7,098 nt of DNA. It comes from Candidatus Stercoripulliclostridium pullicola (lineage in GTDB: Bacteria > Bacillota > Clostridia > Christensenellales > DTU072). A model generated the notes under the pieces. The model was given only the letters and a program-made list of their open reading frames with translations, was not told the origin of the DNA and made no database searches. Of the stretch, positions 1-5,217 are shown in pieces (positions within the stretch are counted from its first letter, which is position 1; each line of letters starts with the position of its first letter). Location of the stretch: contig JADINF010000032.1 in NCBI GenBank assembly GCA_017694145.1, forward strand, positions 1-7,098. Reading direction: 5' to 3'. The position numbers and the translations under genes were made by a program.

Positions 1-42
1 ACCCTTAGGAGGGGTTTGTTATATCCATTTAACTACGGAAGC
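1..42 (-). tRNA. tRNA-Arg, anticodon CCU, 5' half only (cut by window edge)
   Basis: Read on the minus strand from 42 down to 1, the sequence gives a 7-base acceptor strand GCTTCCG (42-36), then T8 A9 (35-34). The D arm GTTAAATGGATATAAC (33-18) has a 4-bp stem and the conserved A14 and GG in its loop. A26 is at 17. The anticodon stem AACCC (16-12) is followed by the 7-base loop CTCCTAA (11-5) with U33, and GGGT (4-1) starts the 3' side of the stem. Bases 34-36 are CCU (plus positions 9-7), so the tRNA decodes AGG as arginine. The variable region, T arm and 3' acceptor strand lie outside the window, so acceptor pairing cannot be checked. The D-arm sequence is typical of bacterial tRNA-Arg(CCU). 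The gene has its own promoter at 76-104. Confidence 0.88.
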
Positions 43-55
43 GAGTCGCGCTCGC

Positions 56-69
56 GCACCTTTCGGCGC
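56..69 (-). other. GAAA-capped hairpin at the 5' end of the tRNA precursor leader
   Basis: The minus-strand RNA would read GCGCC-GAAA-GGUGC, a 5-bp stem (one G.U pair) with a GNRA tetraloop. It begins almost exactly at the predicted transcription start. It may protect the primary transcript 5' end or space the leader for RNase P. This function is inference; the pairing itself is directly visible. Confidence 0.45.
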
Positions 70-75
70 TATTTG

Positions 76-104
76 ATTATATAACACTTTTTATTCCTTT
101 GCAA
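76..104 (-). promoter_or_regulatory. sigma-70-type promoter for the tRNA-Arg gene
   Basis: On the minus strand, TTGCAA (-35, plus 99-104) and a perfect TATAAT (-10, plus 76-81) are separated by exactly 17 bases. Transcription would begin near position 69, which gives a leader of about 26 bases before the mature tRNA 5' end at 42. RNase P would remove this leader. The start site is inferred from spacing only. Confidence 0.8.
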
Positions 105-127
105 GGATTTTTGCCGCCTTTCGCATA

Positions 128-156
128 TTGACGACAAGCGCGTATTAAGATATAAT
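128..156 (+). promoter_or_regulatory. sigma-70-type promoter for the ECF S component / aldo-keto reductase unit
   Basis: TTGACG (128-133) and a perfect TATAAT (151-156) are separated by 17 bases. The predicted start, near 163, leaves an untranslated leader of only about 32 bases before the ATG at 195. That is too short for a vitamin riboswitch, so no known riboswitch class can be used to guess the substrate of the transporter. The promoter is divergent from the tRNA promoter, with the two -35 boxes about 23 bases apart. Confidence 0.8.
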
Positions 157-194
157 ATTAAAGTATTTTATATTCGCTTATCAAGGAGTGATCT

Positions 195-749
195 ATGTTT
201 ATCGGCTCTTATTCCGCCCCCGTGGCAAAATCCCTGAAAGCTAAAGTTATGGCTTCCCTTTTAGCCCTTGCGGCGGCTGTCGCGCTCCCGCAGGCGGCGC
301 ACCTAATGGGCTACGCCACCGGCACGGGGAACGCTATCGGCTCGATACTCCTGCCGATGCACTTTGCGATAATCGCTTTGGGACTTTTCGCGGGTCCCTG
401 TGCGGGACTCGTTGCGGGCGCCTTAAGCCCCGTCGTAAGCTATTTGCTCACCGGAATGCCCTCTGTCGCGGTATTGCCCTTCATGGTAGCGGAGCTTGCG
501 GGCTACGGCTTCGCCGCTGGGCTTATCGCTTCCAAAGACGTTCACCCCGCGCTGAAAGTCGCTTTCACGCTCGTAGCGGGCAGACTTCTCCGTACTTTCG
601 TCACGGCTATAGCCGTAGCAGGCTTCGGCGCGAACGCGGGAATTGCCGACGTCTGGACGGCGGTAGTTCCCGGTATCCCCGGTATACTTCTTCAGTTGAT
701 ACTGATACCCGTCATCGTGCGCGCCGTGGAAGCGGCTTCGCGCTCGTAA
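195..749 (+). CDS. ECF transporter S component (substrate-binding membrane subunit), substrate unknown
   Basis: This is a 184-residue, very hydrophobic protein with about six membrane helices (roughly residues 17-36, 48-66, 67-86, 92-112, 119-143 and 155-177). That size and topology fit the S component of an energy-coupling-factor vitamin transporter. The LLPMH motif (52-56), the LSPVVSYLLTGMP stretch (77-89), MVAELAGYG (97-105) and a GR pair (129-130) resemble the S-component family around Pfam PF12822. S components bind a vitamin or cofactor precursor at the membrane and use shared EcfA/EcfA'/EcfT energising subunits. None of those is in the window, so this is likely a group II, stand-alone S component. 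The start is set by AAGGAG at 183-188, six bases before the ATG. The aldo/keto reductase follows 50 bases downstream and is probably cotranscribed. Substrate cannot be read from the sequence. Confidence 0.8.
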   Translation: MFIGSYSAPVAKSLKAKVMASLLALAAAVALPQAAHLMGYATGTGNAIGSILLPMHFAIIALGLFAGPCAGLVAGALSPVVSYLLTGMPSVAVLPFMVAELAGYGFAAGLIASKDVHPALKVAFTLVAGRLLRTFVTAIAVAGFGANAGIADVWTAVVPGIPGILLQLILIPVIVRAVEAASRS

Positions 750-780
750 GCGGCTATATCCCCTTTCGGCTTATAGTCGC
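750..780 (+). other. Intercistronic hairpin before the reductase ribosome binding site
   Basis: GCGGCTATA (750-758) pairs with TATAGTCGC (772-780) over 9 bp with one G.U pair, around a 13-base loop. It starts right after the stop codon of the S component and ends five bases before the TAAGGAG site (785-791) of the next gene. No T tract follows, so it is unlikely to be a terminator. It may act as an mRNA processing or stability element, which is inference. Confidence 0.4.
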
Positions 781-799
781 CCAATAAGGAGAAAACGTC

Positions 800-1918
800 A
801 TGGCTCAGGCAAAGAAACTGGGATTCGGCTTTATGCGACTTCCCATCATAGGCGGGAACCCGTTGCTGATCGATAACAAACAGGTCCGCAAAATGGCGGA
901 TAAATTCATCTCGGAAGGATTTACCTATTTCGACACCGCGTATATGTACCACGGCGGATTGAGCGAAGGCGCGCTCCGCAAGGCGGTCGTCGAACGCTAT
1001 CCGCGCGACAAATTCACCATAGCCGACAAAATGCCGGTCTCAATGGTACGCACCGCAAGCGGACTCGAGCGCGTATTCGCCCGTCAGCTCAAGCGTTGCG
1101 GAGTGGAATTCTTCGATTACTATCTTCTCCACAATCTCGGAGAAGAAAATTACCGCAAGGCTGAGGCGCTCAACGCATTCGAATTCATCGCGCGCAAAAA
1201 AGAAGAAGGCTATATCAAAAAGATAGGTTTCTCCTATCACGATTCGGCGCGGCTTTTAGGCGAAATACTTACCGCACACCCCGAAGTCGAATTCGTACAG
1301 CTCCAGATAAATTACGCCGACTGGGAACACGAAACGATACAGTCCCGTAAGTGCTACGAAGTGGCGACGGCGCACGGCAAGCCGGTAATAGTCATGGAGC
1401 CCGTAAAAGGCGGCAATCTCGCGCGCGTTCCGGAAGAAGCGGAAAAGCTTTTCAAGGCTTATGCTCCCGACATGAGCGCGGCTTCGTGGGCGATACGCTT
1501 CGCGGCGAGCCTCGACAACGTATTTATGGTCTTGAGCGGCATGTCCTGCGAAGCGCAACTCGACGACAACGTAGCCTATATGAAGGACTTTCGTCCTCTC
1601 GACGAGGAGGAAAAGCGCATAGTATTCCGAGTGGCGGATATGATGACGGGAAATACGGCGATACCCTGCACTGCATGCGCGTACTGCGTGAACGGCTGCC
1701 CGAAGCACATTCCGATTCCGCAGTATTTCGCGCTGTACAACGCCGAAAAGAACTTCCGCAGTTATATGTTCTCAACGCAAAAGGAATACTACGGCAACCT
1801 CATCAAGACCCACGGACGGGCAAAAGACTGTATAGGTTGCCGCAAGTGCGAACACGCCTGCCCGCAACATCTCAAAGTTTCGGAACTGATGAAAATGGTT
1901 TCAAAGGTATTCGACTGA
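800..1918 (+). CDS. Aldo/keto reductase with C-terminal double 4Fe-4S ferredoxin domain (COG1453 type)
   Basis: This is a 372-residue cytoplasmic oxidoreductase. Residues about 1-270 form an aldo/keto reductase barrel, with the catalytic tetrad visible as D45 and Y50 (in FDTAYMYHGG), K77 (IADKMP) and H111 (YLLHN). Residues 290-355 hold two complete ferredoxin-type motifs, C290-x2-C293-x2-C296-x3-C300-P and C344-x2-C347-x2-C350-x3-C354-P, each able to carry a [4Fe-4S] cluster. Length and domain order match the 'predicted oxidoreductase of the aldo/keto reductase family' common in anaerobes. The physiological substrate is unknown. The clusters suggest electron exchange with ferredoxin or another carrier rather than simple NADPH chemistry, but this is inference. 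The start is supported by TAAGGAG (785-791) eight bases upstream. It is probably cotranscribed with the S component. The stop is TGA, and a terminator follows at once. Confidence 0.93.
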   Translation: MAQAKKLGFGFMRLPIIGGNPLLIDNKQVRKMADKFISEGFTYFDTAYMYHGGLSEGALRKAVVERYPRDKFTIADKMPVSMVRTASGLERVFARQLKRCGVEFFDYYLLHNLGEENYRKAEALNAFEFIARKKEEGYIKKIGFSYHDSARLLGEILTAHPEVEFVQLQINYADWEHETIQSRKCYEVATAHGKPVIVMEPVKGGNLARVPEEAEKLFKAYAPDMSAASWAIRFAASLDNVFMVLSGMSCEAQLDDNVAYMKDFRPLDEEEKRIVFRVADMMTGNTAIPCTACAYCVNGCPKHIPIPQYFALYNAEKNFRSYMFSTQKEYYGNLIKTHGRAKDCIGCRKCEHACPQHLKVSELMKMVSKVFD

Positions 1919-1935
1919 AAATTGTTTATCAAATC

Positions 1936-1965
1936 AAAAGCGCTCGCTTACAGCGGGCGTTTTTT
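1936..1965. terminator. Rho-independent terminator between convergent genes, working mainly rightward
   Basis: GCGCTCGCT (1940-1948) pairs with AGCGGGCGT (1952-1960) over 9 bp, including G.U and U.G pairs, around the 3-base loop TAC. Six T residues (1960-1965) follow on the plus strand. AAAA lies at 1936-1939, so the minus-strand transcript also leaves the stem into TTTTGATTT, a weaker U tract. The element therefore ends the reductase unit and probably also the transketolase unit. The transketolase TAA stop (minus, 1950-1948) lies in the loop and the top of the stem. Confidence 0.8.
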
Positions 1966-2943
1966 CATTCTTACGGCTTCGCGCGCGGCGCGGGCGATAT
2001 CCTCCGCCGTCATCGCGAAAAGCTTTTTAAGCTCCCCCAAAGTCCCTCGCGCCCCGAAGCGGTCGCGCACCCCTATCGGAACGACGGGCGCGGGAAAATT
2101 CCCCGCGAGAGTTTCCGTAACTATCGAATATAACCCGCCGTGAATATTGTGGTTTTCGGCAGTCACCGCGCAACCGGTCTTAAGTACCGAAGTAAGTAAA
2201 GTTTCCGTATCGAAAGGCTTGAGCGTATGCGCCGAAATAACTTCCGCGCTTATCCCTTCCGCCTTAAGCAGTCTTCCCGCTTCGAGCGCTTCGCTTACCT
2301 CGACGCCGCTCGCAACTATCGTTACGTCCTCGCCGTCGGTAAGTTTGTCCGCTTTGAATAAGTCGAATTCATATCCCGAAGAATGAATTACGGGAGCCTT
2401 TTTCCTCATCATACGAATATATACCACGCCGTGGAAATCTTTTATCACGGGCAACGCCGCCTTGAGTTCCACCGTATCCGAGGGCTCGTAGATCACTATC
2501 CCCGGTACCGCTCTCAATATCGAAACGTCCTCGAAAGTCATGTGCGTGGCGCCGTTGTGTTCGGCGGTTATTCCGGGATCCGCCCCAACTATTTTGACGT
2601 TCGCTCCGGTGAATGCGAGATTCATGACTATCTGGTCGCAAACGCTCCTTACCGCAAAAGGCGCAAAGCTTATCGCAAAGGGTCTGAAGCCGTAGGACGC
2701 GAGTCCCGCCGCTATCGAGATCATATTCTGTTCGGCTATCCCCACGTCGAGGGCGCGCTCGGGATAGATAAGGCGCAGTCTGTCTGTGTAAACGGCTTTG
2801 GCAAGGTCGGAGTCTATCGTCACGACCGCAGGATCGGACGCCATAAGCTTTCTCATCGTAGCGGAGAATACCTCCCGCATCTCGGCTTCGGCTACCGCCG
2901 CGTAATCGCTTATATCGAGTATTTCGGATTTACTTTTTTCCAT
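1948..2943 (-). CDS. Transketolase C-terminal subunit (split transketolase, pyrimidine-binding plus C-terminal domain)
   Basis: From the ATG at 2943 this is a 331-residue protein matching the second half of transketolase (COG3958 type). Residue numbers below follow that start. The TPP pyrimidine-binding domain includes DVGIAEQNM, whose glutamate (E71) activates the TPP aminopyrimidine. GATHMTFEDVSILR (about 131-144) is the typical substrate and cofactor loop. The C-terminal domain carries TAENHNIHGGL (about 261-271) and DRFGARG (about 294-300). With an N-terminal subunit it would transfer two-carbon ketol units between sugar phosphates in the non-oxidative pentose phosphate pathway. That N-terminal half, normally the gene just upstream, is absent here; a DNA glycosylase sits in its place. 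An in-frame GTG at 2952 was not chosen, because the AAAGGCGG site (plus 2952-2959) runs into it, whereas it is eight bases from the ATG. Only 15 bases separate it from the glycosylase stop, which suggests cotranscription. Confidence 0.9.
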   Translation of the reverse strand: MEKSKSEILDISDYAAVAEAEMREVFSATMRKLMASDPAVVTIDSDLAKAVYTDRLRLIYPERALDVGIAEQNMISIAAGLASYGFRPFAISFAPFAVRSVCDQIVMNLAFTGANVKIVGADPGITAEHNGATHMTFEDVSILRAVPGIVIYEPSDTVELKAALPVIKDFHGVVYIRMMRKKAPVIHSSGYEFDLFKADKLTDGEDVTIVASGVEVSEALEAGRLLKAEGISAEVISAHTLKPFDTETLLTSVLKTGCAVTAENHNIHGGLYSIVTETLAGNFPAPVVPIGVRDRFGARGTLGELKKLFAMTAEDIARAAREAVRMKKRPL

Positions 2944-2958
2944 ATAATACACCGCCTT

Positions 2959-3423
2959 TCAGATACGGAGCGCGTTTTCCCACGCGCTTACGTCGAAGCG
3001 CGCGTTCGCGGGGCTCGTGGACGGAAGCGCCGTCGTCATCGGCAAAAGCTCCGCATAATTTTTCGAAAATATTTTCATTGCAGTAGAGCCGTTGACGAGT
3101 ATCTTTTTTATCGGAGCAGCGTCGAGCACTTCTTTTAAGTCCGCCACGGCGTAATCGCGTATCGTGGCGTCCGCGCTACCCGATATCTCGCAGGAAACCA
3201 CTATGTCCCATAACGCTATACCGTGCGCTTTGACGAACGCCTTGCGCTCCTCAACGCCCGTCGGCGCGCTCTCGCCGTAGAAATCCGCGAGTACCTTCCA
3301 GAATCTGTTGCGCGGATGTCCGTAATAAAAACTCGTTTCGCGCGACTTAACGCTCGGAAAACTTCCGAGTATCAATATCTCCGCGTCCGGAGCGAAATAC
3401 GGTCTGAAACCTTCAACGCGCAT
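2959..3423 (-). CDS. DNA-deoxyinosine (hypoxanthine) glycosylase, uracil-DNA glycosylase superfamily family 6
   Basis: This is a 154-residue protein with the marks of the hypoxanthine-DNA glycosylase (HDG) group of the UDG superfamily. ILGSFPSVKS (17-26) is motif 1. YYGHPRNRFWKVL (33-45) includes an asparagine (N39) in the position expected for the key polar residue of this group. DIVVSCEISGSADATI (73-88) is a conserved middle block. LPSTSPANAR (133-142) is the DNA-intercalating motif 2. Enzymes of this group remove hypoxanthine produced by adenine deamination, starting base excision repair. Length is near the family norm of about 160. The start is supported by GGAGGT on the minus strand (plus 3429-3434), five bases before the ATG. 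It is the first gene after a minus-strand promoter and is followed closely by the transketolase half. The two have no obvious functional link. Substrate preference is inferred from family membership. Confidence 0.85.
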   Translation of the reverse strand: MRVEGFRPYFAPDAEILILGSFPSVKSRETSFYYGHPRNRFWKVLADFYGESAPTGVEERKAFVKAHGIALWDIVVSCEISGSADATIRDYAVADLKEVLDAAPIKKILVNGSTAMKIFSKNYAELLPMTTALPSTSPANARFDVSAWENALRI

Positions 3424-3469
3424 TATCTACCTCCGCGAAGCATTAAGCTCCGCGACTTTCGGTAACGCT

Positions 3470-3498
3470 ATTATAACATACCGCGCGCTCGCGCGCAA
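3470..3498 (-). promoter_or_regulatory. Promoter for the glycosylase-transketolase unit, extended -10 type
   Basis: On the minus strand TTGCGC (plus 3493-3498) and a perfect TATAAT (plus 3470-3475) are 17 bases apart, with TGT directly before the -10 box as in extended -10 promoters. The predicted start is near 3463, about 40 bases upstream of the glycosylase ATG. A CGCG-rich palindrome (3483-3496) lies in the spacer and -35 box. Confidence 0.75.
3483..3496. repeat. CGCG-rich palindrome over the minus-strand promoter
   Basis: GCGCGC-TC-GCGCGC is an inverted repeat located between and partly over the -35 and -10 boxes of the leftward promoter. It could be an operator, since its placement would block polymerase. 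The local bias toward CGCG in this genome means chance is a real alternative. Confidence 0.35.
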
Positions 3499-3508
3499 CT
3501 CATACGCA

Positions 3509-3526
3509 TACGCGCTTCCGCGCGTA
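3509..3526. repeat. Inverted repeat midway between the divergent promoters, possible operator
   Basis: TACGCGC (3509-3515) and GCGCGTA (3520-3526) are perfect 7-base arms around TTCC. The element lies between the -35 box of the leftward promoter (3493-3498) and that of the rightward promoter (3535-3540). A short tandem repeat ATACGC-ATACGC (3502-3513) overlaps its left arm. The position suits a shared regulator site. No T tract follows, so it is not a terminator. Confidence 0.4.
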
Positions 3527-3534
3527 ATTAAGAC

Positions 3535-3563
3535 TGGACAAACTACGTACAGGGTTGTATAAT
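3535..3563 (+). promoter_or_regulatory. Promoter for the sugar kinase / DUF2804 unit
   Basis: TGGACA (3535-3540) and a perfect TATAAT (3558-3563) are separated by 17 bases. Transcription would start near 3570, which gives a leader of about 50 bases. A small imperfect dyad, CAAT-TT-ATTG (3579-3588), lies in the leader. No riboswitch fits in this length. Confidence 0.78.
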
Positions 3564-3618
3564 ATCGGTATAAAGCAACAATTTATTGCGGCAAACGCCC
3601 GCCGCGCGGAGGAAACAA

Positions 3619-5208
3619 ATGTCAAATTACATCATCACTTACGACGTCGGTACCACCGGTATCAAAACCTGCCTTTTCGATATCAAAGACACCATCGAAC
3701 TCAAAGCATCTTCTACCGAAGGCTACAATTTATACGTCGTGGGCGGCGGCGGAGCGGAACAGGATCCCGCCGAATGGTGGAACGCGATGTGCGTGACCAC
3801 GAAGCGCATTTTCGACAAATCTCACGTTAAACCCGAAGATATCCTCGGTATCTCTTTCTGCTCCCAGATGCAGGGGCTGGTGCTCGTGGACAAGGACGGC
3901 GAACCCGTAAGGCGCGCGATGAGCTATATGGACCAGCGCGCACGCGAGGAGATCAAGAAAGGTATGGCTTACGGACTGCAGATAGCGGGCGCGAATATCT
4001 TTAAGCTTCTGAAGTCGTTGTATTATACGGGCGCGGTGTCCGCGAGCGTTAAAGACCCCGTGTGGAAATACAAATGGGTGGAAGCGCATGAACCCGAAGT
4101 TTTCGCAAAAGTGCATAAATGGCTGGACGTCAAAGACTTCCTTATCGGGAAATGTACTTCGCGGCTGTGCGTGACGGAGGACTCCGCGTTCGGCACGCTT
4201 ATGCTCGACATACGCACGAGGAAATGGAGCATTCCGATATGCAAGATGCTAGGAGTAAATCCCGCCCATCTTCCCGAAATAATCTCCTCCACGGATTGCG
4301 TGGGCGGTCTCACCGCCAAGGCGGCGAAAGAATTGGGTCTCAAAGAAGGCACAAAGGTATTCGGCGGCGGCGGCGACGCGAGCCTTATCGGAGTGGGCGC
4401 GGGAAGCACTGCTCTCGGCGACACGCACATCTATTCGGGCACTTCCGGCTGGATAGGTACGGTCGTGGACAAATCGATGGTCGACACAAGCGCGATGATA
4501 GCTTCCATAGTGGGCGCGCAACCGGGTAAATTCACCTATTTTGCGGAAATGGAAACTTCGGGAAAATGTCTTGAATGGGTCAAAAACCACCTCGCGCTCG
4601 ACGAAATAGGCATTTATCTCGAAAAGAAACATATCACCGAGGATATGGAGCGCAAATATACGTCGCTGTACGACTATATGACGGACGTGGCAAGGACGGC
4701 GCAGGCGGGCTCCGGCGGCGTGATATTCACGCCGTGGTTGCACGGTAACCGCTGTCCCTTCGAAGATCCCATGAGCCGCGGAATGTTCTTCAACATCAGC
4801 CTCGAAACGGGCAAGACCGAACTTATCCGCGCGGTGCTCGAAGGCGTATGCTTCCATAAACGCTGGATGCTCGAAGCGGAATCGCGCAAAGCGCGCACCT
4901 CGGAAGTGGTGCGTTTCGTAGGCGGCGGCGCGCTGTCGGACTTCACTTCTCAGCTTCTTAGCGACATCATCGGGCGCCCCGTCGAAACGGTCGCCAACCC
5001 GCAGAACGTAGGCGCGGTGGGCGCCGCCGCGGTAGTCGCGGTGGGACTGGGGATCATAAGCTCCCTCGACAATCTCAAAGACTATATCCCCGCCGTAAAA
5101 CGCTTCACTCCCAACCCCGAATACAAAGCGGTATACGACCGCAACTTCGAAGTATTCAAGGCGTTGTACAAATCAAATAAAGCGAACTTCGCTCTACTCA
5201 ACAAATAA
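3619..5208 (+). CDS. FGGY-family carbohydrate kinase (xylulokinase-like)
   Basis: From the ATG at 3619 this is a 529-residue two-domain sugar kinase. DVGTTGIK (9-16) is the first phosphate-binding loop. SQMQG (82-86) and MDQRA (104-108) form the sugar-binding side, where xylulokinases usually have GQMHG and WMDxR. GGGGDA (249-254) supplies the likely catalytic base D253. SGTSGWIG (273-280) is the second phosphate motif, and VGGGALSD (434-441) contacts adenosine. The protein is longer than typical XylB (about 480-500). It would phosphorylate a ketose or polyol with ATP; D-xylulose is a reasonable guess, but the substrate cannot be assigned from sequence. The start is set by GGAGGA (3608-3613), five bases upstream. 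A longer in-frame TTG start at 3586 has no ribosome binding site. The DUF2804 gene follows after 9 bases. The divergent transketolase half fits a pentose-phosphate context. Confidence 0.88.
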   Translation: MSNYIITYDVGTTGIKTCLFDIKDTIELKASSTEGYNLYVVGGGGAEQDPAEWWNAMCVTTKRIFDKSHVKPEDILGISFCSQMQGLVLVDKDGEPVRRAMSYMDQRAREEIKKGMAYGLQIAGANIFKLLKSLYYTGAVSASVKDPVWKYKWVEAHEPEVFAKVHKWLDVKDFLIGKCTSRLCVTEDSAFGTLMLDIRTRKWSIPICKMLGVNPAHLPEIISSTDCVGGLTAKAAKELGLKEGTKVFGGGGDASLIGVGAGSTALGDTHIYSGTSGWIGTVVDKSMVDTSAMIASIVGAQPGKFTYFAEMETSGKCLEWVKNHLALDEIGIYLEKKHITEDMERKYTSLYDYMTDVARTAQAGSGGVIFTPWLHGNRCPFEDPMSRGMFFNISLETGKTELIRAVLEGVCFHKRWMLEAESRKARTSEVVRFVGGGALSDFTSQLLSDIIGRPVETVANPQNVGAVGAAAVVAVGLGIISSLDNLKDYIPAVKRFTPNPEYKAVYDRNFEVFKALYKSNKANFALLNK

Positions 5209-5217
5209 GGAGAACTT

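Noticed and set aside
48..57. Decamer GCGCTCGCGC shared with 3485-3494, as a common regulatory site
   Set aside because: It lies in the transcribed leader in one place and in the promoter spacer in the other. CGCG-rich words are frequent throughout this sequence, so chance explains it.
43..194. Riboswitch upstream of the ECF S component
   Set aside because: The promoter at 128-156 leaves only about 32 bases of leader, and the bases further left are explained by the divergent tRNA promoter and leader.
1351..2133. 260-codon plus-strand frame overlapping the end of the aldo/keto reductase and the transketolase gene
   Set aside because: It runs through two well-supported genes and across a terminator. 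It is rich in Arg and Ser, as out-of-frame reading of CG-rich codons gives, and has no ribosome binding site or family motif.
2944..2952. Upstream GTG start for the transketolase half (three extra residues)
   Set aside because: The AAAGGCGG site runs into this GTG, so spacing is impossible. The ATG at 2943 has normal eight-base spacing.
2383..3138. 251-codon plus-strand frame opposite the transketolase and glycosylase genes
   Set aside because: It spans the junction of two real minus-strand genes, has a composition very rich in Arg, Tyr and His, and shows no domain.
3586..3618. Upstream TTG start for the sugar kinase (11 extra residues)
   Set aside because: It has no ribosome binding site, whereas GGAGGA lies five bases before the ATG at 3619. 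FGGY kinases normally start just before the DVGTTG motif.
4249..4857. 202-codon minus-strand frame inside the sugar kinase
   Set aside because: It is fully covered by conserved FGGY motifs on the plus strand and has no recognisable motif of its own.
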